A DNA stretch of 64,000 nt from Acanthacorydalis orientalis (GCA_034766995.1 CM068313.1:2983904-3047903); one strand, 5' to 3'; shown: positions 1-11,652, counted from the first letter of the stretch. The notes: generated by a model not told the origin, from the sequence alone. A program made the numbers and translations.

Positions 1-663
1 ATTTCACAACGCAATACTTAAATGAATTTTTATTTTCACATATTCCTCTTAAGTGCAGATTTTTCCAATAAGGATACGATTCTTTATCTTGAAATAAAAC
101 GCAGGATCTGTGTTGAAATTCCAAGTCTCTTTATTGTAAATAATAGTTGAGGGTATGCCGTTCATAAATGATTAGTAATATCGTTTAGGAGACCGCCGCG
201 TTATTCCTTACAAGTGCCCATTCTTCTGTTAAAATTTTCAATAACATCCATACACAACTATGGCTCTATCTCAACGATTCCTCTTCGGATTTCATCTTTT
301 AGGCCAGAAATTATTTTAGAATTTTTGGCGTATGATCTCTGGCGATTCCAATGAAACAGTATTTGGTCACGGCCAATTGTATGCTGGTCTCTCTAGATGT
401 ACCTCCAAACATGGTATCATGTTTCAGTGTACAGAAAAGTACGAATCAATTACGAATATCGTGTATACAAAATTTTGAGAATAAGTTTACTATAAATCAG
501 AACGCGTTTTCTTTTCAGTTTCACAATTTTTACGGTTTCATTTAAAATCAAGAACCGAATTTCGTTACACAATATCTTTATTTGGTTTTTTGATTTTTCA
601 CTTAAAAATTGTTAACACTTGGCGGGAGGGAGCGAAATGAGCGGGGGCGGAGCCCCCTGCTAG
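1..663 (+). mobile_element. Helitron, 3' part (degenerate; continues left of window)
   Basis: Helitrons are rolling-circle transposons that encode a Rep/Pif1-like helicase. Two signs agree here. A frame at 362-478 encodes the last part of the helicase. A GC-rich hairpin followed by CTAG and a T closes the element at 663, which is the known 3' signature. The 5' end and the Rep domain are not visible, so the copy either starts left of the window or has lost them. The stretch 1-361 shows no further readable helicase motif. Orientation and 3' end are well supported; the left extent is inferred. Confidence 0.7.
362..478 (+). pseudogene. Helitron helicase C-terminal fragment
   Basis: The frame reads FGHGQLYAGLSRCTSKHG, then a short linker, then NIVYTKF and a stop (38 residues). 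The GHGQLY-LSR-TS block is the last conserved helicase motif of Pif1-family Helitron proteins, and NIVY close to the stop is the usual C-terminal signature. An alternative frame over the same bases starts at 351 but has no resemblance to anything I know. Upstream, the frame is closed and unrecognisable, so the gene is broken. It lies 185 bp before the 3' terminal hairpin, the expected order for a Helitron. Family is fairly certain; no function remains. Confidence 0.8.
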
Positions 664-664
664 T
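641..664 (+). other. Helitron 3' terminal hairpin and CTAG|T end
   Basis: GGGGGC at 643-648 pairs with GCCCCC at 652-657 around a three-base loop. After TG comes CTAG (660-663) and the host T at 664. The hairpin just before a CTRR|T end is the Helitron termination signal. A related but decayed sequence lies at 26818-26844. Confidence 0.75.
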
Positions 665-1379
665 CAGAAAGGGTACCAAGTAGGGTGCGGATCCCACTCG
701 TACTTAAAATAAATTGACCTGTCTTAGATATTATCTCTTGTTCATGTCAAACTAAAAAATTGTTGATAAAAATTACAAACTGATGAATCTCTTTTAAATG
801 AATGTTCGATCGCCATTTCCTCGTCCGTCGATCCGTCGATCGACTTACACGACTGCGCAGCATATCTCCGAAACAATACCGTATCGAATTATGTCACTCG
901 CTTAAGAATTTAACATTTAGTTGCGGCTAGATCGATTCAAGTACCACGCCGATACAATCCCTGGACTCACTGTGTTAATATAACATCGAATTCAATCGAT
1001 TATATGTCTTTATTATATTTCTGCATGTACGAATAATAGAATAAATCATTACAGATTGGGTGTGATTCGATGGCACACTTTCTACGTACAATTGCGATAT
1101 AAATATATATGTAAAGTTTTTTTTTATATATTATTATTTAATTCCTCGCCGCAAAGTGCACAATCATTTGTACGTACACAGAAATCCGTATCAGTTTCAT
1201 GAATAAATCATTCGGAATCAGATAGTGCGCGGCAAAGAGGCGAACCGACGCCGACGGAGCTCCCTGCAAAGGGGCTGCTGTGTCGTTTATTAAAAGATAA
1301 CGTTCGTGTTTTTGCAAGAGCAATTAAAATTGTTGTACGGTCGGCGTTCGAAGTGCACTGATTGATGTCCCCTGTGTAT
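664..1379. other. No gene recognised
   Basis: Moderately AT-rich unique sequence with a few CpG-containing patches around 820-960 and 1230-1270. Only short frames are open (longest 61 codons, minus strand 1138-1323). I see no known domain, repeat or RNA gene. Confidence 0.4.
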
Positions 1380-3180
1380 ATAAGTTCGGTGTAAGAATGA
1401 ATACGTGCATTTATTTCAGTGGTTGTTATTAAAAATATCGAATTGTGTTCGGTTGAAGAATCAGGATGTAGAGTAGAAAATAATTATTTATCGATAAATA
1501 TTAATTTCGTTTTTAGTTATTGATTTAAAAGTAAATATTTGAAAATCAACTGTAAACAGTTTTATAATGAAACAGTTTAAAAGAAAACACTCCGTTTTCT
1601 GGGAAGTGAAAGGCGATTTTTTTGTACAATGAAAGCTTATTTAAGGCTAGTAAAGTGAAATCCTCTTTTCGACTACTATGAGGATGCGTTCTTGATCTTA
1701 GAACACTTTTCAAGGTCTCACAAGTTTGATTCAGAACCAAAATTCAAAAACCCATTACAGATTTCGGTATAAGGTTAAATAAATTATTTATTTGAGTTAC
1801 TGTTGAAAATATTAAATTTTATTCGATTGAGAAATTAAGGTGTAGATTACAGAATATCATGAGAAATATGAGGTGTAGGGTTTTCTTGTATTAAATATTT
1901 GAAAATAAATTATGAGCAATTCTAAAACACTTTAAAAGAAAATTGTATTTTATGGGAAGTAAAAGTCGATTTTTTGTAAAATGAAAGCCTAATTAAGGCT
2001 AGTGAAGCCTTCTTTCTACTACTATAATGATGCATTCTTGAGCTTAGAACTCTTCAAGCTCTCACAAGTTTGATCCATAACCAAAATTCAAAAACCATTA
2101 TAAATTTCGGTGTAAGATTCGATAAGTGGATTTATTTCAGTTATTGTTAAAAAATGTAAAATTATTTGATTGGGAATCAAGATGTAGAATAGAAAATAAA
2201 ATGGGAAATATTAGGTGTAGGATTTTCTTCTGTTAAATGTTTGAAAATAAATTATGAGCAATTCTAAAACACTTTAAAAGGAAACTCTACTCTATGGAAA
2301 TTGAAAGTTTTTTTTTTGTAAAATAAAAACTTAGTAAAGGTTATTGAAATGAAAGCCACTTTTCGAATACTATGAGAATTCGTTCTTGAGCTTAGAACAC
2401 TTTTCAATCTCTCACAAGTTTGTTTCACAACCAAAATTCAAAATTCACTTATTTAAAAATAAATAACGAGAAAATCTAAAGCACTTTAAAAAAAATCAGT
2501 TGATTCGTGGAAAGTGAAAGTCGATTTTTTGTAAAATGAAAACTAAAGGATACTTAAGGCTACTTAAGGATAGTAAAATAAGAATTTTTCGGCTGATATA
2601 AAACCGTATTCTTGAGTCCAGAGCTCTTTTGAAACTCTCACAAATTTTGATTCACAACCAAAACTGAAAAACCATTTCAAATTTCGGTGTAAGATTAAAT
2701 AAGTGGATTTATTCAGTTATTGTTAAAAAAATATCAAATTGTATTAGTTGAGGACTCGGTGTAAAATAGAAAATAGCATGGGAATTATTATGTGTAGGAT
2801 TTTCTTCTATTACATATTTTAAAATAAGTTATGAGCAATTCTAAAGTACTTTAAAAGAAAATCAGGTAATTTATGGAAAGTAAAAGTCTATTTTTAGTAA
2901 TATAAAAGCTTATTTAAGGCTAGTAAAATAAAAGATTTCTTCGAATGATACAAAACAGCAATTTTTAACCCAAAACCCTTTTGAAACTCTCACAAACCAT
3001 TATGAATTTCTGTGTAAAATTAAATAAATGCATTTTTCAGTTATTGTAAAAAAAAATGTCAAATTGTATTCGGTCGAGGAATCAGGATGAAGAATAGAAA
3101 AAAACATGGAAAATATTAGGTACAGAGTTTTCTTCTATTAAATATTTGAAAATTAATAATGAGCAATTCTAAAACATGTT
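1380..3180. repeat. Degenerate tandem repeat, unit about 325-375 bp
   Basis: The phrase TTCGGTGTAAGATTAAATAA recurs in variant form near 1385, 1763, 2106, 2683 and 3007. Each occurrence is followed in the same order by an ATTTATTTCAGTTATTGTTA block, a TATTAGGTGTAGGATTTTCT block, GAGCAATTCTAAAACACTTT and GGCTAGTAAAGTGAAA. The wider gap after 2106 holds an extra shortened unit around 2440-2680. Units differ by small indels and many substitutions, so the array is old. No frame runs through it. Confidence 0.8.
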
Positions 3181-3689
3181 AAAAAAACTGTTTCTTATTT
3201 TTATCACAAAAACAATTCTGACACTGACTAAATTCACTTTCACAAATGATTCTGCACTAAATTATTCGATCAAAACAATCAATAGATTATTATTGATCGC
3301 TTTCGATGGTCGTTCATACGCATTTCGACGGCAAAGCCAGTATTTTAAGAGCGTCAACATACCGAAACATCTTTTTATCATTGAATCGAAAGATATCAGA
3401 ACATTTCTTGGACTATATTAAGTTTCATCAAAGTGTTGAACTTTTTTAAGCTTTTAAAATTTATTTATAAATTTGAATCTTTTCACTGATCTATGTTCGT
3501 TTTTTTCTTTTAAATCGGGTAAAATTTAAAAAGATTGAAATATAAATAACGTGAGAAATCGATTTAAGAAGACAGAACAAGAACAACTGTCAAATGTCTT
3601 CATGCATCGAATCCTAGTGATCGACTTTAGAAATAATAATCGAGAACGTTTTCATCTTCGCTCATTACTCATCCACTTATCGAACATGA
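3181..3689. other. Repeat-flanking sequence; weak D1-like segment
   Basis: Bases 3222-3300 share CTGACTAAATTCACTTTCAC and a following ATTATTGATCG-type block with 17605-17680, so this is a dispersed repeat fragment. Otherwise nothing is recognised. Confidence 0.4.
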
Positions 3690-4330
3690 CAGAACGATCC
3701 GCGACATGGATTCCGTCCGAGCGTGCACTCCGCCACGCCAATCCCCCACGTCACGTCCGTGTTCTTTCTCATTTCTTTCATTCGTCTCGCGAAGAACAAC
3801 GTCGACTGATAGCGCGTCTACGTGTCCGTCCGTCCGTCCGTCGGCTCCGTCTATCCGCCGTGAGGGATCCGCATCGGACGAAGAGGATTCGATCGAACCG
3901 ACGCGATTCCTGGTCCCATGGAAGCAGTATATTCGCGCGAACGTCACGACCGGCGACGGGCGGATGTCGGGGGCGACGCGCGGCCGTCCCGTATTCCCAG
4001 TTGCGGACCCGTTGTGCGCGCAACTTCTGTCACGTTTCATTCCGATCACGTGTTCGATATTAAATCGTGATTTATGTCTGCGGATAGACGTCGCAGGCAG
4101 GTGCGACGTGTGGCGTGGAACAAAAGTCGTCGGCGTGTCGATAACGGGAGCGGCGCACTTCTTTATAAGCGATCGTCCGGACGGTTCGGGCGGATGACAT
4201 GACGTATCTGGACGTTCGGACGGCCGTGAGTCTAGAAGTTTTGCTGCGATTGGGATCGGGACGTGCCTCGGATAGATCGGCAATGTTGAACAAGTTCCGG
4301 ATGGGGAATCGGGGGTGGGAGGACGGCACC
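3690..4330. promoter_or_regulatory. CpG-rich island, possible promoter or exon region
   Basis: The base composition changes abruptly from AT-rich flanks to a CpG-dense block with several GTCCGTCCGTCC-type runs near 3825-3845. Three long frames (163, 170 and 204 codons) overlap here on both strands. That is expected when stop codons are depleted by GC content, and none shows a known domain; they are rich in Arg, Ser and Pro. A regulatory island, a first exon or UTR, or simply a GC-rich repeat are all possible. I see no clear TATA box or splice pair that decides between these. Confidence 0.3.
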
Positions 4331-4520
4331 GCCGGAATATAAAAATCTGACGCGTTGCGTACGAAAAGAACTTGTTTTAATAATGGTTTCGATTTTGCTC
4401 TTGCACATGGATACATTAAACTTTTTAATATTCATTAAATACATCAATGTATTATATATATATATATATACTTAATATATTAATAACTTTCTTGGAAAAC
4501 TGTGGAAAAGAGAGGCACTG

Positions 4521-4604
4521 AATCGAACAAAATGGAAAATCATGGAAGAGGCCTTTATCCAGCAGTGGATTAACAGGGGCTGATGATGATGATGATGATG
4601 ATAC
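4521..4604 (+). mobile_element. RTE-type LINE, extreme 3' end with (GAT)n tail
   Basis: The frame from 4521 reads NRTKWKIMEEAFIQQWINRG and stops at 4581-4583, directly followed by a (GAT)n run. RTE-clade non-LTR retrotransposons end their reverse-transcriptase ORF with a similar Trp-rich tail and have short tandem-repeat 3' ends. The copy is severely 5'-truncated, as is common after reverse transcription. A (TA)n array begins within a few bases, so no target duplication can be read. Confidence 0.65.
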
Positions 4605-4606
<2 letters not shown>

Positions 4607-4651
<45 letters not shown>

Positions 4652-4662
4652 TTTATATATAT

Positions 4663-4719
<57 letters not shown>

Positions 4720-4731
4720 TTTATATATATA
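4607..4731. repeat. (TA)n microsatellite
   Basis: About 120 bp of TA dinucleotides broken by two ACTT interruptions. A mariner begins at its right edge. Confidence 0.9.
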
Positions 4732-4916
4732 CATTAGATTGTAACATATCAAGTTGCCGAATTTCAGTCAGTCAGAAGTCGACCGCAATTGAGAAAGGTT
4801 CTGTGCAATATTTTACAAGTTCATCTATTTGGAATTGATTAATGTACTGTGCCTTTCAATTGTTTTTAAATATGGAGTTATTGCGGTAATTTTTATTTTT
4901 TTATACCCTTTAACAG

Positions 4917-5580
4917 GATTGTATCCGTAAAAGATTTGCGTCTACTTGTTTATTTGAGTTCAAGTTGGGACACAATGCAGCGGTAGCAGGTAGAAATATC
5001 AATGGAGGTTTCGAAGCAGGGTCTGCTAACCAGCGAACAATTCGATTATGGTTTAAAAAATTTCGTTCCGGTAATATGCATCTCGGCAATGAGCCTCTAG
5101 GAAGGCCTGAAACCATTGGGAATGAAGAATATTTGAGAGACATGGTGGAAGCTAATCCACATACAACAGTTCGAGCTCTCGCATGTGATTTAAGTGTTAG
5201 TGTTATGACTGTTTATCGTCACCTCGCTGCAATAGGAAAGCTGGATAATGAATTGGCAGATGGTCAGAAACTGTGACGCTTAGAGGTGTGTTCTTCATCG
5301 ATGATTCGAAATGATAAAACGCCATTTTTAAATCGAATCATTACTTGTGATGAAAAGTGGATTCTGTATGGTAACAGAACAAGATCTGGACAATAATTGA
5401 ATGCAAATGGGGGTCTAGGGCACGCGCCCAATCCGTAATTACATCAAAAAAAACCTATGGTTACTGTGTAGTGGACAAATCATGGAATAATCCATTATTC
5501 TTTTCTAAAACCAGACGAAGCAATTACGGCTGATTGATATTGTTGAAAAATCGACAATATGAATGAAAGATTAAAAACAA
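4917..5580 (+). pseudogene. Mariner transposase, N-terminal and first catalytic region (broken)
   Basis: The N-terminal helix-turn-helix part reads continuously from 4917: LFEFKLGHNAAVAGRNI, then WFKKFRSGN, GRPETI and the second HTH region TTVRALACDLSVSVMTVYRH, ending at a TGA at 5274. In the same frame beyond the stop come RIITCDEKWILY, which carries the first catalytic Asp, and after a one-base slip MVTV-WTNHGIIHYSFLKPDEAIT. Several stops fall where family members have Trp or Gln. The 34-residue region holding the other two catalytic Asp residues is absent. No functional protein is possible. Confidence 0.8.
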
Positions 5581-5838
5581 AGCGAGACCACCATTCACCT
5601 CCTAGCGAAATGTTCGGCATGGGTCAATTTAAGGCGACGATGGTTTGGGGAGTTTCTCCTCACCGCGGCCGAACTACGGTCTATAAACTCGGAGAAGCTG
5701 ATAGGCTTCTGGAAGGAAACGAGACTTCCCGAGTAGTTTTGATCAAACCGAGGGAAAGCATAATGGACCTCGAGTCTAGGTGCCGGGAGGCAAGATAGCT
5801 TCCTCCCCCCTCAAACATAATCTATCTATCTATCTATC
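5580..5838 (+). mobile_element. R1/LOA-like LINE, 5'-truncated 3' end
   Basis: The frame ending at 5736 reads HLLAKCSAWVNLRRRWFGEF and stops after RLPE. This is the end of the LINE second ORF, including the last part of a C-terminal zinc-knuckle-like motif (His and Cys retained). A short 3' UTR ends in (TCTA)n at 5820-5838. It aligns closely with the reverse-strand copy at 33843-34268. No flanking target duplication is visible, unlike that copy. The exact clade is uncertain. Confidence 0.7.
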
Positions 5839-5930
5839 CTAGGCACATACTTTGATTAATTGTACAGCACCTTGTTTGTGATACAATAAATTCAAATTTT
5901 GATTCAAAATCTGACATTTCATATTAGTTA

Positions 5931-5932
5931 CC

Positions 5933-5988
<56 letters not shown>
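5931..5988. repeat. (TA)n then (GA)n microsatellite
   Basis: TA repeats to about 5964, then twelve GA units. Confidence 0.9.
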
Positions 5989-6310
5989 TTGTATATGTGT
6001 TTAAGAAGCACATGAATCTAACGACACGCAACGAAATCCTTCAGGCCAGATAACCTTCTCTGTATCTCACAGCAGTTCAACTCGTTCGAATATATAAATA
6101 ACAATAACGAAAAGAAAGAAAAAAACTCCTCTAGATAAACACACAAGACGATATCAATGTCACATGCTATCCGCGCACATTAATACAAAACACATTCACT
6201 TTCAAAAATTCTCCAGTAATCGCATTGTACTTCAACCTGAAGAATTGTATCATTTTCATAATGATTTACGTTACAGTTGAAGTCATGCGATACTCGTTAT
6301 ATTATTAAGA
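5989..6310. other. No gene recognised
   Basis: AT-rich unique sequence without a long frame or recognisable repeat. Confidence 0.4.

Positions 6311-6391
<81 letters not shown>
6311..6391. repeat. (TA)n microsatellite
   Basis: Nearly pure TA run of about 75 bp. Confidence 0.9.
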
Positions 6392-7004
6392 AATCCACCA
6401 TCGCATATATAGATCGTGCTCTCTTTTTTATATTAATGATACTTTATTAAAATAGTGATTTATTTCTGTATGATTTATCGACAGTGTTCCATTGAAAAAC
6501 CACTCGTCTATTGAGACGTTTAATAAATCGTTTGGAAACGTTTTAAAATATGTGTTTAGTAAACAATCGTCGAACTGAAAGGGAAATAGTGGTTCTGTGC
6601 GAACCGTGCTATAAAGATAATGTAATTTCGATGATTCGATGTGATGTAATGTACGATCGATTCGGATGGGAATTGATTTCGGATTGATAGACACAGTATT
6701 TCGACGATGATGATAATAATATATCACTGGTTCATTTTATAAGATGACCAGGAAAGGTGAGAATCGAATGAACAATAGACAATGGATGCTGGTGGGTACG
6801 AATTAGTTGGAAATTACAAAACGGCTGTTTTCTCCTTTGATGTTTCGTTTTTTTTAATATATATCTAATTAGTGTTTATACGTTGACGCGTTGTGATAAT
6901 CCGAAGAAGATTTCGCTTTGAATTAAGAAAGATTAAGAGTGTACTTAATTAATTATGTTTTTTTCCTTTTCAGATAATGAATTTTGACAGGTTTTTTTTT
7001 TATT
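6392..7004. other. No gene recognised
   Basis: Contains a minus-strand open frame of 99 codons (6428-6727) without any recognisable domain. I consider it chance. Confidence 0.35.
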
Positions 7005-7735
7005 TCTTAAATGAATTATTTTTTCATCGGATAAACTAGACCATTTTTCTAGTTGAATAAATGTCCATTGAACGGTTTTATTGATCATTTTTGATTATTT
7101 TTTTTATGACGATTAATCGTGGTTTAATCGAACCATACGAAAATACAAATTCATTCGTGCAGACACTCAGATCAGAAGTGATTTGTTTTGGGTGTGTGAA
7201 GTGAATGAGGAAATTATTAATAAAAGATAACTCTTTATAGATGTTTGTAAAGATATATTAAACATACAAACAGAACGATCAGTTCTTAACTAAAATAAAA
7301 AATTGAATGTTAGATTGGTAGGAAAATAATTACGGTTTTTATTTTCTGAGTTATGAAACCTTTATTATTTCTGACATGAATTATTTTCTCATCTCATAAA
7401 CTAGACTATTTTTCTAGTCGAATAAATGGCCATTGAACGGTTTTATTAATCATTTTTGATTATTTTTTTCTTATGACGATTAATCGTTGTTAATCGAACC
7501 ATACGAAAAAAACAGGTACAATCAATCATACACTCACATCAGAAGAGATTTGTTTCGGGTGTGTGAAGCGAATGAGGAAATTATTAGTGAAAGATAACTC
7601 TTTATAGATGTTTGTAAAGATGTATTAAACATGCAAACAGAACGATGAGTTCTTAACTAAAATACATAATTAAATATTAGCTTGGTAGAAAAAATATTAC
7701 GGTTTTTTTCTGAGTTATAATTTTAATTTTTTCAA
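7005..7735. repeat. Two-copy tandem duplication, about 365 bp per unit
   Basis: The unit beginning GAATTATTTTTTCATC near 7013 recurs at 7378. It is followed in both copies by CTAGACTATTTTTCTAGT, CCATTGAACGGTTTTATT, GTGTGTGAAG, AGATAACTCTTTATAGATG and AGTTCTTAACTAAAATA. Each copy ends in a mariner terminal sequence (TTAGATTGGTAGG at 7310 and TTAGCTTGGTAGA at 7677). The start of the unit resembles the flank of the dispersed D1 repeat. The two copies are clearly diverged. Confidence 0.8.
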
Positions 7736-8240
7736 TTAAAGTGTCATTCTATCGTGCTCATGTTAATAACATTTCAACGTGTATTTTTCGGTCTGTATTT
7801 TGGTAGAATCGACCTTCGTTTTATTATTAATTTGGTTTCAAATTAGACTATTGAATGAAAGATTGAAAAGAAGTATAAGAGCAAAATTTTTATATGAGTT
7901 CAAAACGGGTAATAAATCAACAGAAACTGCTTGTAAACTGAACGATCCTTTTGGTGTGGGTACTGTTAAGGAAGTACTGTGTAATGGTCGTTTCTCAAAA
8001 AATCATGTTAGGAATGAGAGCGTTGAAGGTGGAGAAGGTCGCGGGTATCCTTTTTCAGTTCACTACGACCAACTGAAGGCGTCATTTGAATCAGAACCAC
8101 GCACAATTCAAGAGCTTGCACAAAAGTTAGGTGTTAACCTAACATTTTTCTCTAATATAAAAAATTCCAAAAATGTTTCGGACAAGGAGTTAAGTACAGT
8201 CTCTGGCCATAATATTATACACACTCTGTTTTTTTTTTGA
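7677..8240 (+). mobile_element. Mariner (Hsmar1-like termini), 5' half only
   Basis: The terminal sequence starts at 7677. After a 5' leader resembling the one in the copy at 45993-46576 comes a frame with IRAKFLYEFKTGNKSTETA, then GEGRGYPFSVHYDQLKA and EPRTIQELAQKLGVN. These are the two helix-turn-helix parts of the transposase DNA-binding domain. The frame (7779-8240) then runs into unrelated residues and there is no catalytic domain or right terminus. About 100 of the 153 codons are mariner-like. Confidence 0.7.
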
Positions 8241-8440
8241 CAAAATAGAGATTAGGAAGTCGACAAACACTACTAATCTAGTTTTTGTTTAAATAAATGA
8301 AGATAAATAGTTTACTCAAACTTAAACCGATAATACATAACACAGTTTCAGTAATGAAAGAAATATTTTTATTTAGTTCAGTCATATGTGTGTTTTTAAG
8401 AAGAAAATCACTCGTTTTTTCTTAATATTTAGTTGAGTCG

Positions 8441-8525
8441 TCTTTGGCGACCAGAAAATATTTTAATTTAAAACAGATTTTTTATTGAGTCAATTTGAAG
8501 GCACCGGATTAATTTTTACACCTAA
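8441..8525 (-). mobile_element. Family B mariner terminus
   Basis: Reads GAAAATATTTTAATTTAAAAC then TCAATTTGAAGGCACCGGAT and AATTTTTAC. This is the outer end of the ~400-bp mariner derivative family described at 46955-47478. Only the end is present. Confidence 0.5.
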
Positions 8526-11063
8526 TATAACAGTTTTTACAAACCTGGAACTTTTATTGAATTGTTTGAATAGAATGTTAGTTTTTTTATTTGTATTTTT
8601 TCATTAAAAAGTAATAATGACCAGAGTTTGCAATAGCAGTGATACAATCAACGATTTAACTCGAATTTTAGGTTTCAGTCATGCATTTTTCTCTCACCCT
8701 ACAAACCATTAATAATATAGAATACAAGTTGATACAAATATCGAATATCTACTAGATGATATGAATGTGGAAAATGTGCAAGTAGTAACCGTAAGAATAA
8801 GAATTATAATTTAATATTTTTCTTTCACTCTGGATAATTAAAATGCAAAAATTAATACTATAGGAATGGAGAGATGTGAACTATTCAGCCAGTAATTATT
8901 TAACATTTTACACAAATGCATATATAAAGAAATGTGTGTTAATGTAGGGATATGAAACGAAAATTGCTTTTTAAATAATAGACGAGCGAAAAGACGTATT
9001 AGGAGAAGGAAAAAAACACTTCTAAGTAAAAGTATTCATTCTTAAAACACTGCGACGTTTCAATTACACGCCGATCGTTTTATTTATGGCGTTTATTCGT
9101 TTTTAATGGACTTTTTTTCGTCGATATTCGACGGTGTTACTTGACGAGACTCTATGAGTAGAGGTCGTCTCCGATTCTTTAATCTTAGATGAAAAATGTA
9201 GGTTGAAGCGAGTGTTTGTTTGAAAAATGTAGGAGGGAAGTATGTGTACAGTTTCGAGTGTTTTTTTCCCTCCTTTTTCTTTGTTTGTCTGTAATTGCGT
9301 CAAGAATGTTTCACAAGTGTTTTACAGTCTAGATTGGTTTGTGTGGGTGGGGTCTGTGTATACGGATTGAAAAATTTTATCATAAATTTCTTCACGGATG
9401 CCGGCTGTCTGGTCAGTAAGTTTTTATTTATTTACGGGTAAGGTTTGAATGACACTACAACGATTTCTGTGTATTTTTTTAAAAAATTAAACCAGAGAAC
9501 TCCTCATCCAACTCTCTGTACTCAGTTACCTTCTAGCGATTTACTCCCTGCTCGCTAACACTCACTCCCACCCTAACAGGTAACAAAAAATTGATAAATT
9601 ATACACACAAATAATCCGTGTAAAAGTTGTAATATTTTTATTAGGAAAGTTTATAAAAATTAACATAAAAAAATACAATACTGTGTCATTTTTAACAGCT
9701 AAAGGACTTTGGAAACTGAAAATACTTCATTTGTTAAAATCCATTCATTAAATTAAAACACCTTGCAAATTTGAACAATGATTTTCACTTTATGTCAGCA
9801 CTAAAAGGTGAATATCTCGATAACTATTTATCGTACGATAAAAACTAAAATATCTGCAGATAGAGCTCCCAAAATCCTGTAAGGAGAGCACACATTCATT
9901 TTTTTAATTTTTAAAAGTTTTCAGAAATTAATCTATCAATATGTTCCAAATTCAAAATGCCCCAAAAAACTGTTGCGGGACGTGTAAGAAACCATGGAAA
10001 ATGTATGTAATTAGAAGAGAGAAGGACATAAAGTTCAAAAAAATTGCTTTGGCCTCATCTGAAAAAATGAAATTCTATTTTTTTAACAACTTAAAATATG
10101 TTCACTTCTCTAATCGGATGGAATTCTATATAAACTCTTACGGTTGTGTACACACACACATACACACACATTTTTTTATTAATTTAAAAACTAGTCGAGT
10201 TTCCATTTCCTAATCAATCTAAACAGGAATTGCTATTCCACACAAAAGACATAATCTAATCCTCAACCAAATATAATCAATAATGGTACAGAGTAATCAC
10301 ATTTCTGTCGAGTTTTCTGCAGAAGGTAATGAGATATAAATAATAATACTGACAATCCATCCACTATTATCTATACTGAGATCTCTCAAACCATTCATCA
10401 ATAGCTTGTGTTTTATAAAGTAATGTTTGGTGTGTTCGGTGAATTTTGCTAAATCTAAATTTATCCATTAATTCCATGACTCCAGAATTCTATCTTGTAG
10501 GAATAAACAAACATGTTTCCCGTTAGAAGAAATGTGCGCAGGCCAATTGTCGTTATTTTGATTAACAAATATTATTTCCAACTGATATACGCGTCCTCAT
10601 ACCCGATACACAAAAACCGCAATTATTTTCGCACCAACCGAACACTTATCGGCGTTTCGATACGAATTTCATTATTCTCAAAACGTAAAGAGACAGAAAA
10701 AAATAACTGGTGTAAGTAATAAAACGATTACGATCGTATAAAATTGCTGAAAAGTATGAAACAAGGTTCAAAACATGCTTTTGTTAAAACCCAATTACAA
10801 TAATAAACACAAATCCACAAATCTAGACCAACAAATCTAATTGTAAAGGTTGTTACAAGAATGTTAATATCTTGTGGCACGTTATTTAAATTTCACCGAC
10901 ATAAAAAGCGACTAATAACACAATAGCATTGTTTGTAGAGCTAAATAGTTTTTTTCTGAAAAAAAATTAACACACATTCTTAAATTAATTACTTCTAGTT
11001 TTTTTTTCACGACGAACTCCTTCAAGTCTCAATTAAACTTTATTCATACTTGAGACTTAATTA
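8526..11063. other. Long stretch without recognisable gene
   Basis: I read both strands and found only short frames (longest 90 codons at 9941-10213, ending in a CA-rich simple repeat). None shows a conserved motif. There is a G/T-rich patch at 9240-9360 and a short CA run at 10149-10170. Some sentences of sequence near 9780-9850 look repeat-like, but no second copy is in the window. Confidence 0.4.
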
Positions 11064-11064
11064 C

Positions 11065-11136
<72 letters not shown>
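11064..11136. repeat. (TA)n microsatellite
   Basis: Almost pure TA, about 70 bp. Confidence 0.9.
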
Positions 11137-11140
<4 letters not shown>

Positions 11141-11619
11141 GTTATATCAGTTTTAACCTCGCCGAAAGTCGGAAAAAATAATCGTTCGCCCGAAATAAAA
11201 TAAATGTTCTGTAAACATGCCACACGGTAATTAAATGTATTTATTTTCGACTACATGTTCGACGATTAATCACACAATAAAATATATTAATAACGAGACG
11301 TGAACAACGTTAGTGTGTGGTGGAATTAATTCCAGGAAAGCTTATAAGTTTTATATACCAGAAAATGCTATAAAAGTTCAGAATCTGTACATTTTCGGAC
11401 ACTAATCATTTATCTTGAATTCGTTTTATCTCCCATCGATGAATTCTGTTTTCTCATCACAAATCAGATACTTTTTCGATTGAAAATTCACAATAAATCA
11501 TTATTGATCGTTGCAAGCAGGATGTTGCATTGAAAATCGCTGTTCACGTGTAGATGGATGGCTAGTGTGTCCGATGAGAAAATGATTCAGTTGAGAATAA
11601 AAAAGTATCGTAATTCAGA

Positions 11620-11652
11620 AAAAAAAAACATAATTATTTTCCTACCACCTAA
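11620..11652 (-). mobile_element. Solo mariner terminus (Hsmar1-like family)
   Basis: The complement of this stretch begins TTAGGTGGTAGGAAAATAAT, the family terminal repeat. The sequence outside it (11653-11700) is the complement of the flank at 7275-7309, including AGTTCTTAACTAAAATA. The terminus and its flank were therefore duplicated together rather than inserted independently. Confidence 0.65.

Larger units (their letters stand above)
4734..5930 (+). mobile_element. Decayed mariner interrupted by a LINE
   Basis: A mariner pseudogene (4917-5580) is followed by LINE sequence (5580-5838), then by a DGTYFD-like mariner C-terminal trace just after 5838. The outer ends near 4734 and 5930 read as poorly matching inverted repeats (TTAGATTGTAACATAT against the complement of ATATTAGTTACCATA), both bordering TA-rich sequence. 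The mariner segment holding the second and third catalytic aspartates is missing. The LINE insertion was therefore accompanied by, or followed, a deletion. The outer ends are approximate. Confidence 0.6.

Noticed and set aside
3551..4447. Several overlapping frames of 70-204 codons on both strands
   Set aside because: Overlap in a GC-rich, stop-poor block with no conserved domain; treated as a CpG-rich island.
5559..5798. 79-codon plus-strand frame and its counterpart at 33883-34071
   Set aside because: Wrong frame of the LINE 3' end; the correct frame gives the zinc-knuckle-like C-terminus.
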